Positions 47,988-57,170 of a stretch of 64,000 nt of DNA are shown one piece after another (position 1 is the first letter of the stretch; each line of letters begins with the position of its first letter). The notes below the pieces were generated by a model. It was not told where the DNA came from and made no database searches. It was given only the letters and a program-made list of their open reading frames with translations. Source of the stretch: Archangium gephyra (lineage in GTDB: Bacteria > Myxococcota > Myxococcia > Myxococcales > Myxococcaceae); contig NZ_CP011509.1 in NCBI RefSeq assembly GCF_001027285.1, positions 5,092,501 to 5,156,500 on the forward strand. Direction: 5' to 3'. Made by a program: the position numbers and the translations under genes.

Positions 47988-48452
47988 ATGGCCATCCAGT
48001 TCACCGTCCACAAGGAGATCGCCGCGTCACCGGACCGGGTCTTCGGCGTCTTGAAGGACCTGGAGGCCGCGCGCAAATGGATGCCGAACCTGGTGGGCAT
48101 CGAGAAGCTCTCCCCGGGCCGCTTCGGCGTGGGGACGAAGTGGCGCGAGACACGGCGCATGTTCGGCAGGGATGCCAGCGAGCTCTTCGAGGTCACCGGC
48201 CTGGAGCCCAACAAGTCGCTCGAGCTGTACGTGGACGGGACGCAGGGCAGCTCGAAGCGTGGGCACTACCGCTTCCGCTACCAGCTCGAGCCCGTGGGCG
48301 GGAAGACGGCGCTGACGATGGTGGCGGAGATCGGCGGGATGGGCTTCCTCCTGGAGCTGTTCGGCCGGCTCATGCTGGGCAGCTTCAAGAAGGCCATCAC
48401 CTCGGACCTGGACGCGATGGCGAGCTACCTCGAGGGCTCGAAGAAGGCCTGA
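47988..48452 (+). CDS. SRPBCC (START-like) family protein
   Basis: A 154-residue helix-grip fold protein (polyketide cyclase/START-like). Signatures are FTVHKEIAASPDRVFGVLKD, a central FEVTGLEPNKSLELYV and a long C-terminal helix with FKKAITSDLDAMASYLEG. Members bind hydrophobic ligands or act as cyclases. GGAGAGGG precedes the ATG, 14 bases after the sigma-factor stop. A lipid- or terpene-binding role would suit the neighbourhood, but that is inference. Its last 28 bases overlap the 3' end of the convergent membrane-protein gene. Confidence 0.85.
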   Translation: MAIQFTVHKEIAASPDRVFGVLKDLEAARKWMPNLVGIEKLSPGRFGVGTKWRETRRMFGRDASELFEVTGLEPNKSLELYVDGTQGSSKRGHYRFRYQLEPVGGKTALTMVAEIGGMGFLLELFGRLMLGSFKKAITSDLDAMASYLEGSKKA

Positions 48453-50836
48453 GCCCGCTGTCTCCGGCGCTCCAGGAGCACCGCGAGCCCGAGCAGTCCC
48501 AGGGTCGCGAGGGAGATGACGGCCCCGAGCACCAGGTGTGGCGTGCGGTAGGTGAAGGAGACGCGGTGGGAGCCCGCGGGCACTCGCACCCCGCGCACCG
48601 CGAGGTTGGCCGGCAGGATGGGCGTGGGCTGTCCGTCCAGCGTCGCGCTCCACCCGTCGTAGAAGGCGTCGTTGAGCACCAGGGCCGCCGGCACGCGTGC
48701 GTCCACCTCGAGCTCCACGGACTCCGGCGCGTAGTGGACGATGCGCACGAGACCGGGCTCTCCGGGGGAGGCAGGTGCCTCGTCGCGCGGGGTTCCGGGC
48801 GGGCACTCCAGCACCGCCTGCTGACGGGGATGGAAGGAGCGGGAGAGGATGAGGGCACGGGCGGAGGGCGCGTCCGGCACGCAGACGGGCGTGGCCAGAT
48901 AGGCGCGAGGCAGCGTGTTCGGATTGTTGAGCAGCACCACTCCCGGCCCCAGGAGGCGATCCTGTCCGAGGACGACGTCCCAGTTGCCGGAGAGCTTCTG
49001 GTAGGTCCGTGTCTCCAGGGTGAGGTAGCGCACGTGGTAGAGGCCCGAGAGGCGGCTCATCCAGAGGTGGGCGGAGTCGGGCGAGTAGAGCAGCCCGGCC
49101 AGGCGCCGGGAGGCGGCGGGCAGGTAGGGCCCGGCGCTCTCCAGGTGCCAGAGCGCGGGGGTGTCCGGCGCGAGCCCCGCGACGAAGTTGATGGACATGA
49201 AGTCCACGGGATGGAGCTCCTCGGGGACCTCGCGGGGTGAGAGATCCTCCGCGCCCGCGAAGACCCGTGGCCGCACCGCGCCCGCATCCGCCTCCCGCGT
49301 CAAGAGGAGCTTCATGAAGCCCGTGGGCCGTTCCAGCACGTCCGTGTAGGTCACGTGGTAGGTGCCCGAGTTGGCCTGGTAGAGGACGGCGAACTGGAGC
49401 CCGAGGATGAGCGCCACGCACCTTGCCGGGGGCAGGGCGCGCGTCAGCACCACGCCCATGAGCGCGAGCGCGAGGGTCCCCACTCCAGCGGCCAGGAGGA
49501 AATTGCCACGGAGCACCTCCAGGGTGGGGGGATCGGCCTTCTCCCAGAGGGAGTGGATGACGCCGCTGGAGTACAGCCGCAGCCGCCACTCGCCCAGCGC
49601 GAGCAGCCCGACCCCACCGGCGAGCACGAGACCGGCCCGGCCGAGCCGCCGTGACAGGGCGGAGTCCCGGAGGACGGCCTCCAGCCCGGTACCAGCGCCC
49701 AGGGCGAGGGGGAACAGGACGTAGGGCAGCATCTTCTCCGGGTAGCGGAAGGCGCTCCAGAGGGGGAGCCACTGGTAGAACCAGCGGTAGAGCGGGAGTT
49801 GGTGCGCCAGCGTCAGGGAGAGGAGCGCCAGCGTGACGGCGGACACCTTCCAGGTCAGCGGGTGGCGCCGCCAGGTCCAGAGGCCGCCGCCCAGCAGCAG
49901 GACGGCCGGGAGCCCCAGGTACACCGAGTGCACCCAGAAGCCTCCCATTCCCGTCTGGAACAGCTCATCCGCCATCGCGCTGGAGGCCGCCGTGCCGGAC
50001 TCCGGGTCGAGGAAGAGCGCCCCGAGGGCGAGCTCGAGCAGCCGCAGGGGATGGAACGAGAAGGAGGTGGCCACCTGGAGCGTGGGCGCGCTGGGCCAGG
50101 CGTTCCGCAGGGTGGTGAGGACGGGGAGGAGCTGCACCGCGCACAGCAGCGCGCCGAGCACGATGAGGAGTCCGGCCCGGGGCGCGGCCCGCAGCACGCC
50201 CGGGCGATCCGGACGCAGCAGCACGAGCACCAGCAGCATGCCATTGCACAGGGCGAAGCTCTGGGCATCCCCACTGAGGAGGACCAGGCTCAGGGGCAGG
50301 GCGGCGGTGGCGGCACGGCCCGCGGAGGGCGCACGCAGGAAGCGCTCGGCGCCCCAGAGGGCCCAGGGGAACGTGCTGGCCGCCATGAGGTAGAGCAGGT
50401 TGTTGCTGATGCCCACCATGTAGCCGCTCAGCGCGTAGGTGAACCCCGCGAACAGCGCCGCACCCCGGCCCTGGCCCCAGAGCCGGGCGAAGCGGTACGT
50501 GCCTCCCAGCGCCGCCATGTAGGACAGCAGGGTGATGAGCTTGAGCGCCGGGCCCAGCGGCAGCAGCAGGTAGAGCAGGTTGGCCGGGTGGAACGCGCCG
50601 GAGATGAGCATGCCCGGATAGGGCTGCCCCAACGCGTTGTACGGGTACCAGTCCGGAAACTGGAACTGCGAGACACGTTCGGCCCAGTACTGCTTGAGCG
50701 GGTAGTACACCCGGAGGATGTCGCGCGAGGCGAAGATCTTCCCGGAGAAGGCCGCCCGGTGGAAGTAGAGGAGGGGGAGGGCGAAGGCGGTCGCCACCAC
50801 CGCGAAGCGGGTCCTGGCCTGCTGGGAGAGGGGCAT
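48425..50836 (-). CDS. YfhO-like integral membrane protein
   Basis: An 803-residue membrane protein of the YfhO family (GT-C glycosyltransferase-like). At least ten helices are visible. The first loop has KIFASRDILRVYYPLKQYW, which carries the acidic residue typical of GT-C enzymes; the loop near FWVHSVYLGLPAVLLL and LPLYRWFYQWLPLW follows the family pattern. A large extracytoplasmic C-terminal domain (about 500-780) ends in a last helix and a basic tail. It may transfer a lipid-linked sugar to an envelope polymer or a small molecule. It faces the island's other genes, so co-regulation is not implied. Confidence 0.82.
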   Translation of the reverse strand: MPLSQQARTRFAVVATAFALPLLYFHRAAFSGKIFASRDILRVYYPLKQYWAERVSQFQFPDWYPYNALGQPYPGMLISGAFHPANLLYLLLPLGPALKLITLLSYMAALGGTYRFARLWGQGRGAALFAGFTYALSGYMVGISNNLLYLMAASTFPWALWGAERFLRAPSAGRAATAALPLSLVLLSGDAQSFALCNGMLLVLVLLRPDRPGVLRAAPRAGLLIVLGALLCAVQLLPVLTTLRNAWPSAPTLQVATSFSFHPLRLLELALGALFLDPESGTAASSAMADELFQTGMGGFWVHSVYLGLPAVLLLGGGLWTWRRHPLTWKVSAVTLALLSLTLAHQLPLYRWFYQWLPLWSAFRYPEKMLPYVLFPLALGAGTGLEAVLRDSALSRRLGRAGLVLAGGVGLLALGEWRLRLYSSGVIHSLWEKADPPTLEVLRGNFLLAAGVGTLALALMGVVLTRALPPARCVALILGLQFAVLYQANSGTYHVTYTDVLERPTGFMKLLLTREADAGAVRPRVFAGAEDLSPREVPEELHPVDFMSINFVAGLAPDTPALWHLESAGPYLPAASRRLAGLLYSPDSAHLWMSRLSGLYHVRYLTLETRTYQKLSGNWDVVLGQDRLLGPGVVLLNNPNTLPRAYLATPVCVPDAPSARALILSRSFHPRQQAVLECPPGTPRDEAPASPGEPGLVRIVHYAPESVELEVDARVPAALVLNDAFYDGWSATLDGQPTPILPANLAVRGVRVPAGSHRVSFTYRTPHLVLGAVISLATLGLLGLAVLLERRRQRAQAFFEPSR

Positions 50837-50995
50837 GGGCTTCGAGTGAGGCGCGTGGAAGCGGCCGACCTTGCCAGGAGCCGAGGGCGATCAGCAACCC
50901 GGCTCTTGGGGGAGGGGGGCGGTCCTCCCTCCTCAGGGTTCGACGTGACGGGACGGGTCGCCTACAATCGTCCGGCCTTGAGCCGAGGATCACGC

Positions 50996-52402
50996 ATGAG
51001 CACTTCCAATTCCATCTCCTCCAAACCCATCGGCAAGCACGCCATCGTCTACGGCGGGAGCATGTCCGGTTTGACCGCCGCGGGCATGCTGGCCCGTCAT
51101 TTCGAGCGCGTCACACTGGTGGAGCGGGATGTCTTCGAGGATGGACCGAAGCACCGCAAGGGCGTCCCTCAGGCTCAGCACTACCACGGCATGCTGATGC
51201 GCGGGATCAACATCCTCGGAGACATCTTCCCCGGTATCCGGGAGGACCTGCGCGCCGCCGGGGCCCAGACGCTGGACATGTGCAGGGATACCGCCTGGTA
51301 CAAGGGCGATGTCTGGTGTCCGCGCTTCCCCTCCGCCATCGACCACGTCTCGCTGAGCCGGCCGTTGCTGGAGTGGCTTGTCCGCAAGCGCGTGATGGCC
51401 CTGCCCAACGTGCACATCCTGTCGGGCCGCGAGGCGACGGGCTTCCTGATGAGCGCGGACCACTCCCGGCTCACCGGGGTGCGGATCCAGGCCCCTGGCG
51501 GCGGACAGGAGGAGACGCTCGAGGGGGAACTGGTGGTGGACACCACCGGCCGTGGCTCGCGTACACCCCAATGGCTGGAGGCCCTGGGCTTCCCCCGCGT
51601 GGAGGAGACGCGCATCCAGGTCGATGTGGGCTACGCCACGCGCAGCTTCCAGCTGCCCGCGGACCTCAAGCCGGACTGGAAGTTGCTCAGCGTGACGCCC
51701 GACATGCCGAGGACGCGGCGGTTCGGCGTGATGGCGGCCATCGAGAGCGGCCGCTTCATGGTCTGCCTGGGCGGTTGGCTGGGTGAGCACCCGCCCGCGG
51801 ATGAGGCCGGTTTCCTCGAGTTCGCTCGCAACCTGCCCCAGCCCCACATCCACGAGGCGCTCCGCCTCGCCGAGCCGCTCTCGCCCATCAGCTTCCACCG
51901 CTTCCCGCACCACCAGCGTCGTTACTACGAGCGCATGTCCCGCTTCCCCGAGGGGCTGGTCGTGGTGGGGGATGCCGTCTGCTCGTTCAACCCCATCTAC
52001 GGCCAGGGCATCACCGTCGGCGCGCTGCAGGTCGAGACGCTGGGGGCGTGCCTGGGCCAGGGGCTGGAGAGCGTGTCCTTGCGCTACCGCCGCGGGCTGG
52101 AGAAGACCCTCTCGGTGCCCTGGACCCTCGCGACGTCGGGGGATCTGCTCTTCCCCGAGGTGCAGGCCGTGCGTCCGCCCGGCTTCGCCGTGACGAGCTG
52201 GCTTGGCACGCAGGTCCAGCGGCTGGCCAGCCACGACCACGAGGCGCTGCTCACGTTCCAGCGGGTGATGCACATGGTCGAGCCGCCCACGGCCCTGTTC
52301 TCCCCGCGCATGATGCTGAAGATGCTCCTGTCCCGGCCCGAGGCCTCCGCTCCCAACCGCGCGCCGGAGCTCCTCGCTCCCGCTCGCTCCCAGGCGGCCT
52401 GA
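50996..52402 (+). CDS. FAD-dependent monooxygenase/epoxidase-like protein
   Basis: A 468-residue flavoprotein. The N-terminal Rossmann motif is IVYGGSMSGLTAAGMLA (GGSMSG in place of GxGxxG), and the C-terminal FAD motif is VVVGDAVCSFNPIYGQGITV. A GxxDG-like middle region is LVVDTTGRGSRTPQWL. The family includes polyprenyl-methoxyphenol hydroxylases and epoxidases acting on isoprenoid or polyketide substrates. In this location it is a candidate diterpene tailoring enzyme. ATG 50996 begins the conserved sequence; the longer frame runs through the opposite-strand gene. Confidence 0.85.
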   Translation: MSTSNSISSKPIGKHAIVYGGSMSGLTAAGMLARHFERVTLVERDVFEDGPKHRKGVPQAQHYHGMLMRGINILGDIFPGIREDLRAAGAQTLDMCRDTAWYKGDVWCPRFPSAIDHVSLSRPLLEWLVRKRVMALPNVHILSGREATGFLMSADHSRLTGVRIQAPGGGQEETLEGELVVDTTGRGSRTPQWLEALGFPRVEETRIQVDVGYATRSFQLPADLKPDWKLLSVTPDMPRTRRFGVMAAIESGRFMVCLGGWLGEHPPADEAGFLEFARNLPQPHIHEALRLAEPLSPISFHRFPHHQRRYYERMSRFPEGLVVVGDAVCSFNPIYGQGITVGALQVETLGACLGQGLESVSLRYRRGLEKTLSVPWTLATSGDLLFPEVQAVRPPGFAVTSWLGTQVQRLASHDHEALLTFQRVMHMVEPPTALFSPRMMLKMLLSRPEASAPNRAPELLAPARSQAA

Positions 52403-52886
52403 CAGGGCGCGCAGGCGCCTGCACGGGTGCTCTCCAAGGGGGCGTCCATGCCCGTTCCGGACCTCCCCGGGGTGGGCCGGGTCCGCCCCTTCTTTCCCAC
52501 GGACCAGTCCCACTGCTAGGCTGTGTCCATCATTTTCCACATGGACAGGGTGGGATTCGTGCCGGGACGGAAGAGACACAAGCTGGGGCGCCGCGGTGGG
52601 GCTTCCCGGCGAGACGCATCAGGTTGCCTTTCCAGGCCCCTGCGCCAGGTGCTCGGGAGCGGCCTCCTCGGGTCCCTTCCATGCGGGTTGTTGCTCCCGC
52701 TAGAATCTGTCGCCTGACAGCACATGCCAGTTTCGTGCTCACTGCTCCGGTTTCCGCTCCCGATGTGTCTTGTCGGGCTCCTGGACCGCCGCTTTTCTTC
52801 TCGATTCCTCACCCGTCTTCCCGCTCGTCCTGGCCATGACCGTGCAGTAACGTCATCGCTCGACGCCGCCACTGGAGTTTGATCGC
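52403..52886. other. Intergenic region upstream of the chemoreceptor-P450-terpene synthase run
   Basis: 484 bases with no credible gene. A short inverted repeat (CTGTC/GACAG, 52707-52720) adjoins TAGAAT, a possible -10, but no matching -35 is visible. As the only large gap before three tightly spaced genes, it probably holds their promoter. Confidence 0.45.
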
Positions 52887-54719
52887 ATGTCCTCTGTTGA
52901 TGTGGAACAGGTCGACCGCAAGAAGTTGATCATGCGGATGTTGATGTCGCTGAACTCCACGTTCCCCGTGGTGGTTCCGGCCTACGTCTACTTCCAGGCG
53001 CTCATCTCCGGCCTCAACGGTCAGGAGGGCATCTGGACGGTGATGTACGTGCTGCCCTTCATCAGCCTCCTGTCGACGGTGGGCACGTACGTCATCATCC
53101 GCCGGGCGGTGGACAGCGCCTTCACCGTCTACCCGGGTGAGCCCGCCAATGCGCGGCTGTCACGCATGCTGAGGGTCCCTCGGCAGATCGAGGTGGGTAT
53201 CCCCGCCGTGACGATGCTCTGCATCTTCGTGCTGACGCTCGTGCCGGCCATCAAGTTCGGCAAGAGCCTGTGGACGATCCCCTGGTGCGTCACCGTGATG
53301 ACGCTGCTGACGACCATGCTGGGTTTCCACAACCGCACGGTGGTGGATCGCATCATGCGCCCCTTCTCCGTCGCGGAGTTCCACAAGAACCCCGAGGTCA
53401 TTCCCCAGGGCTCCGGCATCTTCTGGGTCCGTCAGCGCTGGTACCTGCCGTATGCCTTCGCCGTCTTCGTGCTCTGCACCATCGCCACGGTGACGACCAT
53501 CCTCGTGCGCCAGGGCTATGACAACTACCTGGCGCTGCGGCAGCAGGTGGCCAGCTCCGAGCTGAGCGCCGCGCAGTTCCTCCCGCTGCTGGATGCCACG
53601 GGGGTGAAGATCGTCCGGGACGTGTCCCTGCCCATCGGCGTGCTGGTCTCCTACCTGTTGGTGGTCGCGGCCGTCTCGGCCTGGCAGCTCTCGCGCTATC
53701 AGACCGAGGGGGCCCTGAGCGTTCAGCGGACCGTGGAGGCCCTCGCCTCCTGTGATCCCAAGCTGCCCGAGTGGGTGTCCACCGACGAGATCGGCGATCT
53801 GGCCTCGGCCACCGCCAAGGCGTTCGGTCGCCTCAAGGCCTTCTCCACGTCGCTGGGTGAGTCGGCCCATGCCCTCCGCCGTTCCGCCGAGCAGCTCGGG
53901 TTGTCCACCGGCAAGCAGACCGAGGCGCTCACCCATCAGGCCACCGCCCTGCAGGAGACGCAGGTCACCGCCCAGGAGATCAAGCAGACCTCCTCGCTCA
54001 CCGCGCAGAAGGCCGAGAACATCCTGCAGCAGACCGAGAAGGCCGATGAGATCGGCCGTGCCGGCGCGGCCGCCATCCAGCAGAGCCTCAGCGGTCTGCA
54101 GGAGATTGGCGAGCAGGTGAAGGAGATGGCCAGGCAGATCCGCAACCTGGATCAGCGCACCCGGCAGATCGCCAGCATCACCACCACGGTGAAGGACCTG
54201 GCCGACCAGTCCAACATGCTCGCGCTCAACGCCGCCATCGAGGCCGTGCGCTCCGGTGAGCACGGCAAGGGCTTCGGCGTGGTGGCCCGCGAAATCCGCA
54301 CGTTGGCGGATCAGTCCATCCGTGCCACCAACAGCGTCCGCTCCATCCTCCAGGACATCAGCACGGCCATCCGCACCACCGTGAGCATGACGGAGAAGGG
54401 CTCGGAGAAGGTGGAGAGCAGCCTCGTCCAGGTGCGCGAGTTCGGGAACAACATCAGCGAGCTGTCGGGCATCGTCCGTGAGAACGCGGCTTCCGTGCGG
54501 CAGATCACCGCGGCGGTGACCCAGCAGAACACGGGCATCACCCAGATCTTCCAGGCGGTGAATGATCTGTCGCGGCTCATGGATCAGACCATGGTGCAGC
54601 TGCGGACCTCGGACGAGGCGCTCGAGCTGGTGCGCAACGTGACGGACAAGGTGGCCGCCATGTCGGGCGAGAAGGCGGCTCCGGCGATCGCGGCCTCCGT
54701 GCTTTCCAAGCCCTCCTGA
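52887..54719 (+). CDS. Methyl-accepting chemotaxis-like protein
   Basis: A 610-residue membrane chemoreceptor homologue. The N-terminal 260 residues contain several hydrophobic segments ([17 protein letters not shown], then [20 protein letters not shown], later ones near residues 110, 190 and 250) with no large periplasmic domain. A HAMP-like linker is followed by a long coiled coil whose signalling tip is [20 protein letters not shown] followed by [18 protein letters not shown]. It should couple to a CheA kinase. The multi-helix sensor suggests detection inside the membrane. The P450 gene starts 44 bases after its stop on the same strand. Confidence 0.88.
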   Translation: MSSVDVEQVDRKKLIMRMLMSLNSTFPVVVPAYVYFQALISGLNGQEGIWTVMYVLPFISLLSTVGTYVIIRRAVDSAFTVYPGEPANARLSRMLRVPRQIEVGIPAVTMLCIFVLTLVPAIKFGKSLWTIPWCVTVMTLLTTMLGFHNRTVVDRIMRPFSVAEFHKNPEVIPQGSGIFWVRQRWYLPYAFAVFVLCTIATVTTILVRQGYDNYLALRQQVASSELSAAQFLPLLDATGVKIVRDVSLPIGVLVSYLLVVAAVSAWQLSRYQTEGALSVQRTVEALASCDPKLPEWVSTDEIGDLASATAKAFGRLKAFSTSLGESAHALRRSAEQLGLSTGKQTEALTHQATALQETQVTAQEIKQTSSLTAQKAENILQQTEKADEIGRAGAAAIQQSLSGLQEIGEQVKEMARQIRNLDQRTRQIASITTTVKDLADQSNMLALNAAIEAVRSGEHGKGFGVVAREIRTLADQSIRATNSVRSILQDISTAIRTTVSMTEKGSEKVESSLVQVREFGNNISELSGIVRENAASVRQITAAVTQQNTGITQIFQAVNDLSRLMDQTMVQLRTSDEALELVRNVTDKVAAMSGEKAAPAIAASVLSKPS

Positions 54720-54763
54720 GCAGGCGTCCCGGTCCCTTCCTCGACCCCCCGCGAGAATCCTTC

Positions 54764-56119
54764 ATGACCCATTCATTCAAGTCCGTTCCTCGCATCAAGG
54801 AGTCAGCGCTGCTCGGCAGCTGGTCGGAGTTCAAATCGGACCGTCTGGGTCTGGTGCTCCGGGTCATGCGGGAGTGCGGTGAGCTTGGTGAGTTCCACGT
54901 GGGGCCGGTGTCGATGTACTTCCCCACGGGGCCCAAACTGCTCCATCAGATCCTGGTGGAGCAGGCCGACAAGTTCACCACCGAGCCGTTCATGGCGAAC
55001 TTCTACCCCGTGCTGGGCCGCACGACCCTGCCTGGCATCGATGGGGCCCACCACCGCCGCATCCGGCGCATCATGGCGCCCGCCTTCCAGCCCAAGCGGA
55101 TGATGGCCTACGCCGAGCACATGGTGGGCTTCGCCGACGAGGTGCAGCGCGGCATGGTGGATGGCTCCGAGGTGGAGATCGTCGGGGTGATGCAGCACCT
55201 GGCCCTGAAGATCCTCGCCAAGAGTGTCTTCCACCTGGAGTTCAACGAGGACAAGTACTTCTTCGATTGCATCCACGTGGCCTCCGAGTACGTGGGCGTC
55301 CGGGTGTCCAACCCCGTGCAGCTTCCGCTCTGGGTGCCCACGCCCAGGAACCGGCGCGACCAGGCGGCCATCGCTCACCTGCGCGGCCGGGCCCGCTCCC
55401 TGCTCGAGGAGGGCAGGCAGCGGGGGGACAAGGGCGACGTGTTGTCCCTGCTCCTCACGGCCAAGGACGAGGATGGAACGGGTCTGTCCGAGGCGGAGCT
55501 GCTCGATCAAATCCTGACGCTCTACATCGCGGGGCACGAGACCACCGCCAACGCGCTCTCGTTCGCCTTCATGCTGTTGGGGCAGCACCCGGAGAGCCAG
55601 GCGAAGCTGCAGGCCGAGGTGGACTCGGTGCTGGGCGGAAGGGCGCCGACCTACGAGGACGCGCCCAAGCTGACGTACACGCTCCAGGTCATCAAGGAGT
55701 CGCTGCGGATGTTCCCGCCCGCGGTCTTCTTCGGCCGCGCCCCGATCGAGGACCTGGAGATCGAGGGCTACCGGTTCCGCAAGGGACAGTTCTGCCTCCT
55801 CAGCCCGTATGCGATCCATCGCAACCCGGAGTTCTTCCCGGAGCCGGAGCGCTTCGCGCCGGAGCGCTTCACGCCGGAGAACGAGAAGAAGCTGCCGCGC
55901 AACACGTACCTCCCGTTCGGCACCGGGCCCCACGTCTGCATCGGCCAGTACTTCGCGCTGCTGGAGGCGCAGCTGGTGCTGGCGCACATCTGCCAGAACG
56001 TGAATGTCTCGCTCGTCCCCAACCAGCAGATCCGCCTGATGCCGCTGGCCACGCTCGGCCCGTCGCCCTTCCGCGTGAAGGTGACGCGCCGGAAGACGGC
56101 CACGGCGCTGGCGTCCTGA
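54764..56119 (+). CDS. Cytochrome P450 (second of three in the island)
   Basis: A 451-residue P450 of the CYP102/CYP110-like, class E type, longer than its neighbours. The I-helix is LYIAGHETTANALSF, the K-helix is KESLRMFPP (ExxR), and the heme loop is PFGTGPHVCIGQYFALLEAQ with Cys near residue 392. It starts 44 bases after the chemoreceptor gene and ends 34 bases before the terpene synthase, so all three are likely co-transcribed. The probable role is oxidation of the diterpene scaffold. Confidence 0.92.
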   Translation: MTHSFKSVPRIKESALLGSWSEFKSDRLGLVLRVMRECGELGEFHVGPVSMYFPTGPKLLHQILVEQADKFTTEPFMANFYPVLGRTTLPGIDGAHHRRIRRIMAPAFQPKRMMAYAEHMVGFADEVQRGMVDGSEVEIVGVMQHLALKILAKSVFHLEFNEDKYFFDCIHVASEYVGVRVSNPVQLPLWVPTPRNRRDQAAIAHLRGRARSLLEEGRQRGDKGDVLSLLLTAKDEDGTGLSEAELLDQILTLYIAGHETTANALSFAFMLLGQHPESQAKLQAEVDSVLGGRAPTYEDAPKLTYTLQVIKESLRMFPPAVFFGRAPIEDLEIEGYRFRKGQFCLLSPYAIHRNPEFFPEPERFAPERFTPENEKKLPRNTYLPFGTGPHVCIGQYFALLEAQLVLAHICQNVNVSLVPNQQIRLMPLATLGPSPFRVKVTRRKTATALAS

Positions 56120-56153
56120 GCCTGTTCCGCCCGGGCCCATCCCTCGGAGAGCC

Positions 56154-57119
56154 ATGTCCTCCCAGCAAGAGCGCCTCGCCCAGATCAAGTACCTCGCCAT
56201 GAAGTCCAAGGACAAGCGTGACCACATCCTCGCGCTCGCGGGGGCGCTGGGGCGTCCGCTGGGGGGGTGGGTGGCCCGCTATCCGCAGCTCCTGCGGCCG
56301 TTCCGGGTTGCGCAGGCCAGCCTGACGCTGTCCGCCGCGGCCCCGTTCCTGGAGGCGGACTCGTTGCTGCCCGGGGCGCAGCTGATGTTCTGGGTCTTCG
56401 CGGTGGACGATCTGTTCGACGAGGGGCCCCAGCCCGCCGCCGAGCTGGTGCCGCGGCTCGAGCGGTGTCTGGCGCTGTTGGGCAACCCCGAGGATACGGA
56501 CACCGGGGGAGATCCGATGCGGGAGATCATGCGGGACGCCCGTGACTCGCTGAGCCGCCTCCCGAGCTTCGCCTTCCTGCGGCCCTACCTGGTGGATGCC
56601 CTCCAGGACATGGTGCGCTGCATGCACCGCGAGAGTGACTGGAGCGCCGCGTACCGCCACGCTCCCACGCAGCCCCTGCCCCCCTTCGAGAAGTACCTCG
56701 AGAACGGCGGCCCCACCACCGGCTCACTGCCGTTCTACCTGGGGGTCTTCTCGGCCATGGCGGACGCGTCGATTCCGGCGCACATGGATCGGCTGCTGAA
56801 GATGAACCGCGCGGCCTCCGCCAGCATCCGTTGCGCCAATGAGCTCCGTGGCTACGAGCGCGAGGTGGGCGAGGGGAAGTTGAACCTGCTCACCATCCTG
56901 CAGCGCGAGTTCGTGGAGAAGGAGAAGCTCGAGCCGGCGGCGGCCCTGGAGAAGGCGCGCCAGCTCGTCAAAGAGCGTCTCCCCGCGGGGCTGAAGGAGT
57001 GTCAGGGTCTCGCCCAGCAGGTGCGCACCGACAGTGGTGACCCCGAGCGCTTCATCCTGAACATCGCGGCGTTCATCTGCGACTTCTACGTCCACAACGA
57101 CTTCCACCTCGAGGCCTGA
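56154..57119 (+). CDS. Class I terpene synthase
   Basis: A 321-residue all-helical terpene synthase. The first Mg-binding motif is FAVDDLFDEG (Asp85, Asp86, Asp89, Glu90) and the second is NSE-type, Asn229-Gly233-Glu237 in NELRGYERE, with Gly at the Ser position, a change tolerated in diterpene synthases. The segment YLENGGPTTGSLPFYLG fits the helix before the second motif. It should ionise an allylic diphosphate; with the class II cyclase in the same island, the substrate is probably a bicyclic C20 diphosphate. CGGAGAG precedes the ATG. Confidence 0.87.
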   Translation: MSSQQERLAQIKYLAMKSKDKRDHILALAGALGRPLGGWVARYPQLLRPFRVAQASLTLSAAAPFLEADSLLPGAQLMFWVFAVDDLFDEGPQPAAELVPRLERCLALLGNPEDTDTGGDPMREIMRDARDSLSRLPSFAFLRPYLVDALQDMVRCMHRESDWSAAYRHAPTQPLPPFEKYLENGGPTTGSLPFYLGVFSAMADASIPAHMDRLLKMNRAASASIRCANELRGYEREVGEGKLNLLTILQREFVEKEKLEPAAALEKARQLVKERLPAGLKECQGLAQQVRTDSGDPERFILNIAAFICDFYVHNDFHLEA

Positions 57120-57130
57120 GCCCGCGGCAA

Positions 57131-57152
57131 CCCCGGCCCTTGTTGGCCGGGG
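57131..57152. terminator. Hairpin terminator between convergent genes
   Basis: An 8-bp stem CCCCGGCC / GGCCGGGG with loop CTTGTT lies 11 bases after the terpene synthase stop and before the 3' end of the convergent P450 gene. Confidence 0.65.
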
Positions 57153-57170
57153 GTCCGCCCCCCCTCCGCG

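Noticed and set aside
52523-52717. A 64-codon ORF before the chemoreceptor gene
   Set aside because: Arg/Gly-rich without a start signal; the region is better read as a promoter.
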